Assembly: GCA_002786065.1 (NCBI GenBank)
Contig: NHNY01000001.1
Coordinates: forward strand, 2,232,001-2,296,000
From: Microcyclospora pomicola
Taxonomy: Eukaryota; Ascomycota; Dothideomycetes; Capnodiales
Length of the DNA: 64,000 nt
Reading direction: 5' to 3'
Shown here piece after piece: positions 38,294-49,809 of this stretch (positions are counted from its first letter, which is position 1; every line of letters starts with the position of its first letter). Both the position numbers and the translations under genes were made by a program. The notes under the pieces are model-generated. The model was given only the letters and a program-made list of their open reading frames with translations. It searched no databases and was not told where the DNA came from.

Positions 38294-39549
38294 TTAGTAC
38301 CCCGCCCTTGATAGGAAGCGATGCGCGCTAGCGATGTTCTCATACGCCGTGTAGCCCAAGATGGTCGCGTGCGCGGTGTCCTGGGGCACGTAGTAGTTGA
38401 AGTTCTTGCTGTTGGGGAAGAACGAGGTGCTCTGGGCGGGGACGCTGGAGGCGCCCTGGCCGCAGTCCTGGGTGCCGAACTCGTCGGTGCCCGTGGGCCC
38501 GCAGAAGAAGGCGTCCTCCTGGCCGGTGAGGATGTAGACGTCGCCGGTGTAGTTCTTGGCCATCTCGAGGCCGGCGAAGGCGGTCACGATTTGGCCGACG
38601 GTGATGGTGTCCTCGTGGTCGTAGTCGTACTGGGCGAGGTCGGGGTCGTAGGAGCCCTCTTCGGCGTAGTAGGCGCCTAGCTTGCCCTGCGAGGAGTTGA
38701 AGGCGAGATAGCCAGGGGCGAACTCGGAGGCCGGGAAGCGCTCTGGGTTCTGCACTTGCGCGGGAGTGAGCATGGTGGTGAGCAGGCCGATGGCGGCCGG
38801 GATGAGGTTGTAAGTATAGCCGGTCAGGACCATGGCGTCGAAGTCCTGGGGCCAGCGAGAGGCGATGCCATTACCAATGACCGAAGAAAGGGAGTGGCCG
38901 ACGAAGATGACCTTCGATGGGAGCGGGCCGAAAGGAAGGGATCCTGCTCGGAGTTGTTGCACAAGCAAGTGAATGATGGCGGTTTGTAGCGGCTGCTGGA
39001 CTTCGGAAATCGGGTCTGCTTTGTCCGAGTTACCGGCACCTAGGTTGTCGATGGCGAGAACTGGGTAGCCTTGTGCTGTTGCGAAGTCTACCCAGCTGTA
39101 CTGGTCGCCCTCGGGATCGTTGGGCTGGCCGGGAAGACCAAACCAATATGACTTGACAACACAGTCAGTTTTTGAATCTCTCGTGCCTACTCTACATCAA
39201 GGTGACTTACAGAATTGTATGGTACGCCATGTAGCAGCAGCTGGACCTCCGATGCTCTCGAGGCGGGTGCGCCAGAGTCTGCAGATGGCTCGCAGTATTG
39301 TGCGGCGATATTGTATGTTCCACTAACGGGAGAATACTTGAGAAGCTGGCCAAGAAGTCCGACACCTGAGCCCAAGAAGGACTCGACACCAGAGACGGTC
39401 AACAAGTCTAACGTCGGAGCAAGGATCAACTGGTTCTGCACATCGTTGACCTCGATTGGAATGGTATACGATGAACAGACGGCTGTTGATTGTGCGTATA
39501 CTGCCACTGGAAGTGCCAGTAGGCTCCCGAGAAAAGTCCTAGAATACAT
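38294..39549 (-). CDS. Secreted alpha/beta hydrolase, function unknown
   Basis: Two exons, 39549-39211 and 39151-38294, joined at VPYNS|SYWFGLPG, giving 398 aa. The N-terminus MYSRTFLGSLLALPVAVYA is a signal peptide. The alpha/beta hydrolase triad is visible: nucleophile elbow FVGHSLSSVIG, acid in LTGQEDAFF and His in DTAHATILG. The oxyanion region is LLLHGVPYNSSYW. Paired cysteines near FCGPTGTDEFGTQDCG suggest disulphide stabilisation outside the cell. The intron acceptor is AAG, unusual for fungi but with a good CTGAC branch site. Related fungal proteins are annotated only as hydrolases or lipase-like; substrate unknown. Confidence 0.85.
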
Positions 39550-41128
39550 GTTGCAGTAGCAAGGAGTCGTGAGAATCGATGGAAGAATGCATATGTCGCG
39601 AGCATTTCTGTGTCTTGTATTTAGTCCAACGATCGTGGACTCCAAATTGCCTCGTCATCATGCTTATCTTCAGGAACGATGGAGACTGGCATACTTCTCC
39701 GCTGCCATCCTTGTAGTCCTAGCCGCAGGGCATGTTGATCTGTTGATCTGTTACCATCTTGGGAACTGTAGCGTGGAAGAGGCATTAGAACCATTCTCAT
39801 ATTGGAGAAAACAGGACCCTGGGATCTCCGCGGGCGACAGAGTGCCATACTCCAACTTCTCCAATGCTTCTTCACTCGAGATCCATCTAGGACCAAGTTG
39901 TGTTATGGATCTGACTCAACCTCAAGTCTTTGTTCTCATCATGCTCTCTACCGTGTGTACCTGATTGCATTGAGACGGCCAATGGGATGAAGTGCTGGAA
40001 ACCAAGAATCTCCGTTGTACCTCTACGCCACTTGAACGGTACCAGCCAGGTCCGAAGATCGACACTGGTGCCAAACCTTGAGCTTGTTCTTATCGAGGAC
40101 CCTGTTTTCGAATATGAAGATAATTGTGCGAGCACACCTGACCGAGGAAGAATCGGAATCAGAGTTTCTGTGGTAGGTGCAAGATGCAACATGCTGCAGA
40201 TCAAGGTTACCATACAGACTCGCTCCACAAGCCTCAGGTACCCTTGGGCATCTTTTGAAGTTTGCGTTCGCATGCTGTGAGGACAGTACTAGGATCTTTC
40301 CTACTAGGACCGAGTCGTGTTTGTGGCCGAAAGTCGGACAGATCTCCATACCCTCTCCAGAAGTGACCGCGATTCTTACGAATGCAGTCCAACATACCAG
40401 CAAAGAGAATGCCAAGTGATCCAGCTTACATGACTGAGCCGAATCCGAAGACTTCTCGAAGCAAGTCGGACCCCTGATCATAGGCTTTAGTCTTATCGCT
40501 TCTTCGGATGCTGTATCCGCCGTGGCATTGATAGTATTGCGTGCTTTCGTGACACCAGGTTATCGTGGCTAAGTGCCGGGCCTTTCTTCTTTGCGCCACT
40601 GGCATCGAAGCTCGATGAATGTTGGTATAACCGGTTGATATCCTTAACAGATGCTACGAAGAGCCTCAATGAAGCTTGTTGCACACAACACCTGGTGATC
40701 TCCAACGAATACTCGCAATGGCCGCGGCGTCCTTACTCACCATGAGCCAAACAGTCGTCGATGACGTGTGCAAGCATCTTCGTCCGACGGGCTGGGACCA
40801 CCTCCAATCTAGCCACAACCCTTATGATGACCATGCACAGAGAATAGATTGCTTGACAGAATGTGACGGAGGACGTTCTCGTGCTGAGTATATTACACGC
40901 TCGAATGAGATTGTATGTCCTCGTCATCAAACAGTTCAATTTGTTCTCGATGTGGAAGCTGGCAATACAGCTCGACCTGCCTGTTCGAGCTGTAGTACAT
41001 GCACACGGTACATCTACAGCATCATTAAATCACTAATTCCAAGAGCAATCAGTAAGCAACAATTCCTCGTCGTTTGTGTCCTTTCCCAGTCCTTCGACGG
41101 TGAGCAATAATTCGCCTGTACCATCAAG
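39550..41128. other. Divergent intergenic region, 1.6 kb
   Basis: Promoters of the alpha/beta hydrolase (-) and proline iminopeptidase (+). Short ORFs (for example + 40676-41110) have no recognisable domain. A lineage-specific short gene cannot be excluded. Confidence 0.45.
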
Positions 41129-42176
41129 ATGTTGGCCGCACCGAACGTACCTGCACCGCCAGGGCAAGAACGTCCGTATCCAGAGCCTACCAAGACCGGC
41201 ACGATCGCATTTGAATATCCTAGAACTGGCCTCAAAGGAGAGACTTTCTACAGACTCTGGGGGTCCCTGAGTTCTGGAAAAGTTCCGCTCATATGTCTTC
41301 ATGGAGGCCCGGGTGCCGCCCACAACTATCTGCTGCCCATCTCACTGGTCTCGAAGGACTTCGATATCCCAGTAGTCATGTACGACCAGATTGGATGCGG
41401 CAAAAGCACGCATTTTCCGGAGAAGAAAGGAGACGGCGATTTCTGGTTCCCGGAGCTCTTCATGGACGAACTGGAGAACGTCAGGGCAGCGCTGGGGATC
41501 AAGGAGTTCGATCTTCTCGGGCAAAGCTGGGGTGGTATGCTCGCAGGACAGTATGCCATCGAGCGGCAGCCGCAAGGCCTCCGCAAACTCATCATCTCCG
41601 ACTCGCCGACCGACATGGTGACATGGGTAGAGGTGGCGAACCGATTGCGAAAGGCATTGCCGCAGGATGTGCAGGATACGCTGACGCGGTGCGAGAAGGA
41701 GGGCAGAACAGACTCGGAGGAGTATGAGAAAGCCGTCGAGGTCTTCTACGGTCGACACGTCTGTCGCATAGTCCCGTTCCCCAAAGAAGCAGATGATAGC
41801 TTTGCCCAGATCAAAGAAGATCCTACTGTATACGAGACGATGAACGGACCGTCTGAGTTCTATGTGATTGGGACGCTCAAAAAGTGGAGCATTACGGAGG
41901 AGCTGAAGAAGATCACGGAGAAGACTGTCCCAGGTGGATTACTCGTTATTAATGGACTGTTCGATGAGGTAAGTGTCGAGAGGTGACGATTTCGCATACC
42001 GCTGACTGATTGATTGCTCGCTATGTTAGGCTCAGGATGAGACATGTGTTGCCTATTATCTCAATCCTTCCTGCCGGACCAAATGGATCAGGTATCCGCT
42101 GAGCTCGCATATGCCAATGCTTGAGGAGACTGAGGCGTATGTTCGCGATCTGGGCACGTTCTTGAGTGTTGAGTAG
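41129..42176 (+). CDS. Proline iminopeptidase-like serine peptidase (S33)
   Basis: Exons are 41129-41968 and 42030-42176, giving 328 aa. Family marks: oxyanion motif LHGGPGAAHNYLL, YDQIGCGKS, nucleophile GQSWGGMLAGQYA, acid in VINGLFDEAQDE (at the exon junction) and the catalytic His in LSSHMPMLEE. S33 prolyl aminopeptidases remove N-terminal proline or short hydrophobic residues. No signal peptide is seen, so it is probably cytosolic. Many fungal members act instead on amides or secondary metabolites, so the exact substrate is open. Confidence 0.88.
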
Positions 42177-43094
42177 ATAAGAACTTCAGAAGCAACAGCA
42201 AATAAAGCTGCAACTAGTGCCGAGAGCATATACAAACATGACGGGCAGTGATTCGTGAGATCGGCCGATAATCTTGCCATTAGCAGTAGCAAGCATACAT
42301 GTAGCCACTGGGCGCTTTTTCCAGGACAAAAGCGATCATCTGGTTGACGCTAGCTAAGGATATAATACTTAAGAGCACACAGATCCAAGAACAAAAGCAT
42401 TACGAGCTGTAAGGGAGCGCCGTGGCTGCTTGGGATATCAACTGGATCCGTTCTGTGCCCTTGCTTGACCCGGCTTCAGAAGTTGTGATCATGGCGTAGT
42501 TTGTCACGGAGAAGGGCCTGCGAGCTCAAGAATGATGAGCAGCAGTATACCTCATGGACCAAGTCTCGATGGATGTGGTGCTTACGGCTGGTCAGTTCAC
42601 GAGCATTAAGGCGTGATGTACGAATACATAAAATCAGTGAAGTAATCAGGTCGTGTTGTTGTAGATCTGGACTTCATGCTTCTTGGGATTTATGGGGGCC
42701 GCCGGAGTAGCCAAATCTGGCATCCCGAGCGCGAAGGATCATTTCCTTTGTAACCATGTCTTCAGCCCGCTCAGCTCAGCCAGGCACGTCAGCGCCGTTG
42801 CGCAAGATGACTGGGACGCCGATCAATCAGCGCGGCGATCCCCGTGGTGTGCATCACTACTTCGATTCCACGCGTTTGTTCCTCCATGACCAGTCATCGG
42901 TATATCGATCAGTCTCAGAACCTCTCCGATCTGCCATTGGAACAGACAATATGCCTAACAGGTTCCGCGATCACGAAAGAGCACGGCATATTGGGGATGT
43001 AGCACCGCCGTGAGAAGGATCAAGGACATTGAAATGGCATGACGAGAAGAACATCTCAGTATAATCGAAACGACCGCTTGCTAGCACGATCAGT
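42177..43094. other. Intergenic region
   Basis: Between the iminopeptidase gene and the aspartic-protease-like gene. No gene recognised. An upstream exon of the following gene could hide here (see that entry). Confidence 0.45.
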
Positions 43095-44663
43095 ATGTCG
43101 AACACCACTACTGTTGCGGCTCCTGTTTCCTGGTCACCTTCCTCGTATTGGGATGGGAACGACGGTCTTTGGAACAGCTTTATGCTCAGTGCAGGCACAC
43201 CACCACAATCCTTTCGCGTGTTCCCTTCGACTGCTGGACAAGAAACCTGGCTCCCAGATCCAGCAGGCTGCAATGCTGCAAATCCTAACGACCCAGGCTA
43301 TTGTGGGTATCTGCGAGGAACTCTACCTTTCAATGGAGTCAATTCCTCAGGATTCGAGAGTAATAAGAGCAGCACATGGGTGGTCAATGGCTTCTTCTCC
43401 TTAAACCCACCCGAAGAGAGCATTGGTTACAACCCGACCGGCTCCTATGGATTTGATACCGTGGCTCTGGGCAATGGCAGCACGGCCGGCGTCCTGAATC
43501 TTACGCACGAAGTGATTGCTACGATAGGAGAACTCGACTTCTGGACGGGTTATTTTGGCCTCGGCCCGCGTGCTATCAATTTCTCATCGTTCAACGATCC
43601 TGTGCCGTGCTTCATGCAGAATCTGGTTACCCACGACGTGATCCCAAGCTTGTCCTGGGGCTATACTGCAGGCGCATATTACCGCGACAAAGCTAGCGCC
43701 TCTCTTACGTTGGGCGGGTACGATACATCGCGGTTCGTCGATACGAATCTGACCATCAGCATGAACATCGACAACTCGCGGCCATTGCAAGTTGCTGTCG
43801 AGACCATAACTGCAGAAGCCACTCTCTGCGGATCCTCTGTCGGCTTATCGACCGATCAAACGTACCACTTCATCGACTCCACCGTCCCGCATTTGTGGCT
43901 TCCTGGCGATGTTGTCGATCGATTTGTGAGCTGCTTTGGTCTGACCTACGACAACACTACCGATCTCTACCTTGTGAATGATACTATACGCAGCCAATTG
44001 TTGAGCCTTAATCCCACGCTCACTTTCAATTTTACCGACGGTTCCACAGACGGCGATGTGGTCACTATTGCACTCCCATATGCCGCTCTTGATCTGCAAG
44101 CATCCCATCCTTTTTACCAAACTGCCACGAACTATTTTCCTATCCGCCGTGCGGCGAACGATACACAATATACCATCGGACGGACATTACTTCAAGAAGC
44201 ATACCTGATTGCCGACTTTGAGAGGAACAACTTTACCATTGCACAGGCATCATTCGACAGCCTAGATGCACAGAGCTTGACGGCGATCACATCGCCAAGC
44301 AGCAATTCTACCGATACAACAATGCCTTCAAGTTCGGGGTCTTCATTGAGTGGAGGCGCAATAGCAGGTATCGCTGTCGGCGTGATTGCAGCCATTGCTT
44401 TGCTTGCGGGCGGCATTTTCCTCCTTATTCGGTCTCGGCGTCGGAGAGCCAGGTATGCGCAGGAATCTGCCAAAGGCTACGCGCCCGTCTCAGAGCTTCC
44501 CCACGAAGGTCGCCAGCGAGCTGAACTACCACCCGACCATGCTTTAATGGAGATAACCCCTTCAGAACGAAATCTGGCGAGTGAGCTGCCGACATCATCA
44601 GCGCAAGTGGAGGCAGCTGGGTCTGAAGGAGCCTATGAGATGTATGCACCATTGAAACGATGA
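43095..44663 (+). CDS. Aspartic-protease-like single-pass membrane protein, probable pseudoenzyme
   Basis: Single visible exon, 522 aa. A pepsin-like ectodomain (about 15-400) is recognisable from WDGNDGLWNSFMLSAGTPPQ and from both active-site strands. In the first, the DTGS motif is VFPSTAGQETW, so Asp is replaced by Ser45. The second is FIDSTVPHLWLP with Asp261 kept. Many N-glycosylation sites (NSS, NKS, NGS, NLT, NFS, NTT) imply passage through the ER. A Ser/Thr linker precedes one membrane helix (AIAGIAVGVIAAIALLAGGI), RSRRRR and a cytosolic tail. The ATG has no signal peptide after it, and an AG precedes it at 43091-43092, so an upstream signal-peptide exon is possible. It may be a wall sensor; this is inference. 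Confidence 0.8.
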   Translation: MSNTTTVAAPVSWSPSSYWDGNDGLWNSFMLSAGTPPQSFRVFPSTAGQETWLPDPAGCNAANPNDPGYCGYLRGTLPFNGVNSSGFESNKSSTWVVNGFFSLNPPEESIGYNPTGSYGFDTVALGNGSTAGVLNLTHEVIATIGELDFWTGYFGLGPRAINFSSFNDPVPCFMQNLVTHDVIPSLSWGYTAGAYYRDKASASLTLGGYDTSRFVDTNLTISMNIDNSRPLQVAVETITAEATLCGSSVGLSTDQTYHFIDSTVPHLWLPGDVVDRFVSCFGLTYDNTTDLYLVNDTIRSQLLSLNPTLTFNFTDGSTDGDVVTIALPYAALDLQASHPFYQTATNYFPIRRAANDTQYTIGRTLLQEAYLIADFERNNFTIAQASFDSLDAQSLTAITSPSSNSTDTTMPSSSGSSLSGGAIAGIAVGVIAAIALLAGGIFLLIRSRRRRARYAQESAKGYAPVSELPHEGRQRAELPPDHALMEITPSERNLASELPTSSAQVEAAGSEGAYEMYAPLKR

Positions 44664-45008
44664 CATTGCTGGCGATGTTTTTTGCATTGGATACTGAAGC
44701 GTTGGCGTTTGGAGCATGATTTAGGACATTGGGAGAACTTTTCTTATTGCGTGACATATGTTCTGTTGTTTACAGTCCAAAATGATACCCACTCCGTCCT
44801 CAAACCCATACAAAATTCGCAATAGACAACACAGAATATCTTGTATCTGTGATCGCATTGAGGAGCAATATGAACCTAGACTTTCATCGCCAAGAATGGA
44901 CTAGTGCGCTTCATCCCTATGCAAGCCAACCGTGTCTTGTAGCATTCGTTACAACTACAACACCGACCACAGTAACAAAAGAAAAGTGTCCATCTCGCGT
45001 GAACCAGA
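44664..45008. other. Intergenic region
   Basis: 345 bp between tandem + strand genes; terminator of the first and promoter of the GRASP gene. No other feature. Confidence 0.5.
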
Positions 45009-46148
45009 ATGGCCAATCTATTCGGAACCCTAAACCGCTTCATCTCGCGGCTTGATTCAGATCCAGCCGGCCAAACTTCCTCTCAATCTCGCAACAGCAA
45101 CGCCTCCACCCCGGGCTACGGCTTCCAGGTCCTCCGCAACCTGTCTCCGGCCGTCCCTCTCGAGCCATGGTTTGACTTCATCATCGGCATCAACGGGCGC
45201 ACGCTCGACAGCGCCGACCCGCAGCTCTTCAGCACCGAAGTCCGCAACTGCGCCGGCGCCACCGTCTCGCTCGGCGTCTTCTCCGCCAAAGGCCAGGCCA
45301 TCCGCGAGACGTACGTCTCCGTCCCCGCCGACCACGCCTCCCTCGGCCTCAGCCTGCAATGGGCGCCGCTGCGCAGCGTCGACGACGTCTGGCACATCCT
45401 CGACGTCATGCCCAACTCGCCCGCCGACGTCGCCGGCCTGCTGCCCTACTCGGACTATGTCATCGGCTCACCCGAGCCATGGCCGCCGCTGCACGGCGAG
45501 GCCTCCCTCGGCGCCCTCGTCGAGGACTTCATGACCCGCGCCCTGCGCCTGTTCGTCTACAACGCCGAGTACGACGTCACGCGCCTCGTCACCATCACCC
45601 CGGCCAAGGGGTGGGGCGGCGAGGGTGCGCTGGGCTGCGTGCTGGGGTTTGGCGCGCTGCATCGCGTACCGGCTCCGCTGGCGGAACCCAGCCAAGCCCC
45701 GGGTGAGACGCTCTTCGAGTCTGGCAGCGGAGCGGGAGCAGCAGCAGCGCCAGATCTGCAATCAGGTTCCTCATCAGCTGCCCCATCGCAACCCGCCTCT
45801 TTCCTCGTCCCTGCCAACCTCACACACCTCAGCAATCCCTCTCCACCCCCTCCAACTTCTTCCGCTGCTACATCTCCCGGTCCACCCCCTGGCCGCGCTG
45901 GCAAGAAAGCCCGCGCGGCACCCGTCAGCGGACTGGACGACTACTTTGCCGAGGGCGAGCAGAAATCGCGCGAGGCGGACCATGCGCCGACTCCGAAAGC
46001 CGCGGGCGGCAGTGGCGGAGGTCCTCCACCGCCACCTAAAGCGGGAGGTGGACCGCCGAAGGCGGCGGCGACGGGGTCGAGTGATCCTCCTCCTCCTGCG
46101 GCCGCGGAGGGGGAAAGTGGGGAGGCAGCAGAAGATGAAGTAGAGTAG
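45009..46148 (+). CDS. GRH1: Golgi reassembly stacking protein (GRASP / Grh1)
   Basis: Intronless, 379 aa. Two atypical PDZ domains form the GRASP module (about 35-220): GYGFQVLRNLSPAVPLEPWF, DFIIGINGR, then LGLSLQWAPL, WHILDVMPNSPADVAGLLP, DYVIGSPEPW and LRLFVYNAEYDVTR. The C-terminal third is Pro/Ala/Gly/Ser-rich and disordered, as in other fungal GRASPs. Grh1 binds COPII/cis-Golgi membranes with a Bug1 partner and is needed for unconventional secretion. Residue 2 is Ala rather than the Gly needed for myristoylation; yeast Grh1 is instead N-acetylated. The coding sequence is markedly GC-rich in its first half. Confidence 0.95.
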   Translation: MANLFGTLNRFISRLDSDPAGQTSSQSRNSNASTPGYGFQVLRNLSPAVPLEPWFDFIIGINGRTLDSADPQLFSTEVRNCAGATVSLGVFSAKGQAIRETYVSVPADHASLGLSLQWAPLRSVDDVWHILDVMPNSPADVAGLLPYSDYVIGSPEPWPPLHGEASLGALVEDFMTRALRLFVYNAEYDVTRLVTITPAKGWGGEGALGCVLGFGALHRVPAPLAEPSQAPGETLFESGSGAGAAAAPDLQSGSSSAAPSQPASFLVPANLTHLSNPSPPPPTSSAATSPGPPPGRAGKKARAAPVSGLDDYFAEGEQKSREADHAPTPKAAGGSGGGPPPPPKAGGGPPKAAATGSSDPPPPAAAEGESGEAAEDEVE

Positions 46149-47158
46149 TAGATAGATCAGTTCGTGCTCGAGATGGAGATCATGTATATAAACAACATCC
46201 ACGACGATTGAGCTGTGCACCTGTTATTAAAGCCTTGAGTAAGGTGTTCGCCAGTGCTATGAACGCGCCTTTACTTTCCCGCGATAGTCAGATACGCACA
46301 GGCAGTACGTTTTCTACCAATCTCACCCAAGAAAACACAACAACCTAGATACCTTAGATCCTCGAGTCTACGCCACTGACTCATAAGACGACAAGTTCAA
46401 GTATCACGAATGTTGGCAGACACGAGGAGAATCTACGCGAGAATTGGTCATCATCCAAGATGCATCGAAGGAGACAAGAATGTGAATGTGAAGCGAAGAG
46501 TGAAAACAATCGAATTGTAGAGGATCGTTTTTGGTTTCAGACATGTATCGAAGAAGAAGAGAAGAGAGAAGAGTCCAGCTATCCATGCCATCGTACACGC
46601 CCTACGCGCCTTGACACATATTCTTACGCCAATGTAGTCTTTGAATATGGGCTCTTAGCATCGCTGATTCCCATTTGGGTTTTCAATGTATAGGGTACGT
46701 GTGCTAGCATCAACACGCCGGCAATGAGCTAGCAAGAGACGTGACGCTGCTGACTTTGCTATACATTCCCCTTCAGAAGCTCCTCCCTCCCAGGAGCAGG
46801 TTTGTGATACTGTACAGTCGGTATTCATACACATCTTCTAGGTCTACGACACACATTCCCGGTGTCGGTGGGAGCTCGATAGCGGGCCAGTATGCAGGCT
46901 AAGAGGCCTAACGCCTTCGACGCCATGAGTGGAAATAATTTTGGTGAACTGGCTCGGTCGCCGACCATCTTCCCGTTTTGACTCCAACGCCACGCCGGGA
47001 TCGCCAGTCCATCCTTTGGACATGGCCGGCTGCAGTGCCGTGCCTGAGGCCATGGCTCTGCAGTCCCGGGACTGGCACCCTCAACGGCTCATTCTTATCT
47101 TACACATTCTTCCGTTCTCCAGGGGTCGTCCGCGATCGAGCGGGACAATGTCGACCGT
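46149..47158. other. Convergent 3' flanks, 1 kb
   Basis: Between the GRASP gene (+) and the DEAD-box gene (-). A GAA/GAG-rich purine patch lies near 46549-46573. No gene recognised. Confidence 0.5.
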
Positions 47159-49243
47159 CTAAAACGCACTGTCTCGGCTACTAAAGCCGCCTCTGCTTCC
47201 ACCGAACTCATTCCGGCTGCGACCGTAATCAGACCGCCCGCCGCTGTAGCCTGATCGGCCAGCACTGCTGCCTCCGAATCCACCACGGCTGTCGCCGCGC
47301 CCGGCACCGAACGAATCTCTCGGGGCACGATCACGGCGATCACCGCCGAATCTGTCAGCGCTGAATCGATCGCCGCCGAATCGATCTTGGCCACCACCAC
47401 GCCCGCCGCGGAAACCGTCCCTCTCAGAGCCGCGTCCTCCAGCATCAGGATCATGGCCGATATTCACTCCAGGGATGCGGCCGAAGCCGAGTTTCTGAGC
47501 CAAGCCCGGGGCGATCATCGGAGGCTCGGCCATTCCCCAGCCGAATTGCGCCAGGTTGTTCATACTGGTGATCAGCGAGCGCTTGTCGTGGACCCATCCG
47601 TACACTCCCAGCAAAGCTCGGTATACAGCCGCTTTATCCTGAGGGCTGACCTGCTGCGTAGCTTGCTGGACCATTGCGAGGATCTCACCTGCGGCTTTGG
47701 GGACTTTGCCTTCGACGGTAAGATCGATCTTCGCAGTCTCAGAAGTGTCATCGGCCTTAAGGGGCAGACCGCGGAGAACCTGCTGCAGCTGCCGTGCTTC
47801 GTCATCATTCACAATAATGTAGCCAGTTCCTTCTTTACCGGCACGTCCGGTACGACCAAGACGATGAATGTACTGCTCGCGGTTCGGGGGGACGGCCATC
47901 TGAATCACGTGGGTGACATCAGGGAAATCCATGCCACGAGCCGTCACATCAGATGAGAGCAGGATGGCAGAGTGGGCTCTTCGGAATGAATCCGCCGAGC
48001 GTGTTCGTTGAGCTTGGCTCAACTTGGCGTGAATGTCGTAGATGTGGGTGTTCTGCCATGGGTGGGCGGTACGACGGCTTTCGGCACCCGGCACTTGTAG
48101 AGAGCGGAGTGTGTTCGACGCCAGGTTGACTTCTGCAGTGCTGTTGAAGTAGATGATAGCCTTGAATGGCTGTGTGCCTGCCTCCCTGCTGGCATCGGTG
48201 GCTTTTTGGCACAACTCGATCAGAGCCGGGATTTTGTTCTCGAAGCCGTTGACGGTGATGACGCGCTGGGGGATACGGGCGTGGGTGGGCTCTTCGTCGT
48301 CGCGAACGCACTTGACGAACTGGAAGCCAGGCTGAAGGGTGCTGCGAACGAGATCGACGACTTCGCGGGGGACGGTAGCGGAAAACATCAAAGTTTGCCT
48401 CTGGACCTCTGCGGCGGTCGGGAGCAAGCGCATGATGTCTTGGATCTCCGGCCAGAATCCTTGATCAAGCAAGCGATCGGCCTCATCGAACACCAACGCA
48501 GCGAGCTCAGGGGCTTGGACACCAGATGAAGGGTCCGAGAGAATATCCTTCAGACGACCGGGCGTGCCCACCAAGAGATGGCATCCTTCTTGTTGTATTC
48601 TCCGGAGACCCGCGCTCTTCTGCGTACCTCCTACCGCCGTCTGCACAACGACACCAGTATTTCGGACCAGCTTCCTCGCCTCGTCGGCAATTTGCTCTGC
48701 CAGCTCACGCGTGGGGGAGATAATGATCGATCGAATGTCGCCCGCATGAGCACCGCCGCGTGATCGTCGCTGGAATTGGTTGTTGCGCTCCGCAAGCTGC
48801 GGATCCTTGTTGAGGACGTTCTGCAAGATCGGCAGCAAGAATGCAATCGTCTTGCCCGTACCCGTCTTAGCTTGGGCGATGATATCCGTCCCCTTCAACG
48901 CTGAATTGATCGTCGCAGCCTGGACCTCCGTCATCGTCTCCAGGCCCATCTCTCTCGTCAACGTCCGTACCACATTGGGGTGGATGATGCCTTGCGTCTC
49001 CAAGTCGGCGAACCGTGTGATCTTGCCATCGCTCTCCTCGGCGGCGGGGGCTGATGCCGCGGCCGCTTCTTGTCGCAATCGTGATACTTGATGGAATGTG
49101 CGGACACTCTGTAATCTCGATATCGACGATGCTTGGGCTGTGAATCTAGCTTGAAGAAACCGTGCCGTCAAAGTGGTGGAAGGGATGGTAGATGATAGCG
49201 AACGAGGCAGAGATGCCGAGCATCGCTGGACTGCTCTGCGCAT
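47159..49243 (-). CDS. MSS116: Mitochondrial DEAD-box RNA helicase, Mss116 type
   Basis: Intronless, 694 aa. The N-terminus (MRRAVQRCSASLPRSLSSTI...) is a mitochondrial presequence. Helicase motifs in order: Q-motif region, AQAKTGTGKT (I), PTRELAEQI (Ia), TPGRLKD (Ib), DEAD (II), SATVP (III), and HRLGRTGRAGKEG (VI). A helical C-terminal extension follows. The last ~90 residues are Arg/Gly-rich repeats (DRFGGDRFSADRFGGDRRDR) suited to RNA binding. Mss116 is a general RNA chaperone for group I/II intron splicing and translation in mitochondria. Domain order and the basic tail match it well. Confidence 0.93.
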   Translation of the reverse strand: MRRAVQRCSASLPRSLSSTIPSTTLTARFLQARFTAQASSISRLQSVRTFHQVSRLRQEAAAASAPAAEESDGKITRFADLETQGIIHPNVVRTLTREMGLETMTEVQAATINSALKGTDIIAQAKTGTGKTIAFLLPILQNVLNKDPQLAERNNQFQRRSRGGAHAGDIRSIIISPTRELAEQIADEARKLVRNTGVVVQTAVGGTQKSAGLRRIQQEGCHLLVGTPGRLKDILSDPSSGVQAPELAALVFDEADRLLDQGFWPEIQDIMRLLPTAAEVQRQTLMFSATVPREVVDLVRSTLQPGFQFVKCVRDDEEPTHARIPQRVITVNGFENKIPALIELCQKATDASREAGTQPFKAIIYFNSTAEVNLASNTLRSLQVPGAESRRTAHPWQNTHIYDIHAKLSQAQRTRSADSFRRAHSAILLSSDVTARGMDFPDVTHVIQMAVPPNREQYIHRLGRTGRAGKEGTGYIIVNDDEARQLQQVLRGLPLKADDTSETAKIDLTVEGKVPKAAGEILAMVQQATQQVSPQDKAAVYRALLGVYGWVHDKRSLITSMNNLAQFGWGMAEPPMIAPGLAQKLGFGRIPGVNIGHDPDAGGRGSERDGFRGGRGGGQDRFGGDRFSADRFGGDRRDRAPRDSFGAGRGDSRGGFGGSSAGRSGYSGGRSDYGRSRNEFGGSRGGFSSRDSAF

Positions 49244-49809
49244 GGCAGCAAGGCGAACGGAGGTGATGTGAAGTTGATAAGTAATGTTACAGCGTGTCGA
49301 AAGTATAGATCAGCAAATGGGTATCACAAGAAATGGTAATCTGGTCAAAGAAGAACAAATGGTGATGAAAGTGAGAATATCTCAGAGTGTACTGTACTCG
49401 TCCAGGTCATCCCTATCTGGAAGAAATATATTATTCTGAGGAGGATACTCTAGCTGCGGACTGACCCGCGATTGGTGCGCATCATCAATCAAATTCCAGG
49501 GACTTCGGCGTTAGCACGGTGGACGGGAGTGGACCGGACACTCATCACCCTACATAAGTTCAAAAATCCAGTATCACTTCGAAGATAAACCCTGACTGTG
49601 AATGGAGATTGTATGTTTCGCTATTCAGTTCGCAACGTGACGAAGACATAAACGAGTCTGCTATGCTCATGGGTATATAAGATAAATGCATACAAAGAAG
49701 CCGTTTTTCAATCCCAATGTACCTGTCGCCTCTATATGAAAGCTTATTCCATCCCAAATACCACTTCTGCGGATCTATATTGTAGAGCCCAGCTCAAACG
49801 CTTTTTGAT
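49244..49809. other. Intergenic region
   Basis: Promoter of the DEAD-box gene and 3' flank of the LPMO-like gene, both on the minus strand. AT-rich in part; nothing else recognised. Confidence 0.5.

Noticed and set aside
45052-45534. Ser/Thr/Pro/Arg-rich ORF in another frame of the GRASP gene
   Set aside because: GRASP PDZ motifs are unambiguous in the other frame; this is a high-GC frame shadow.
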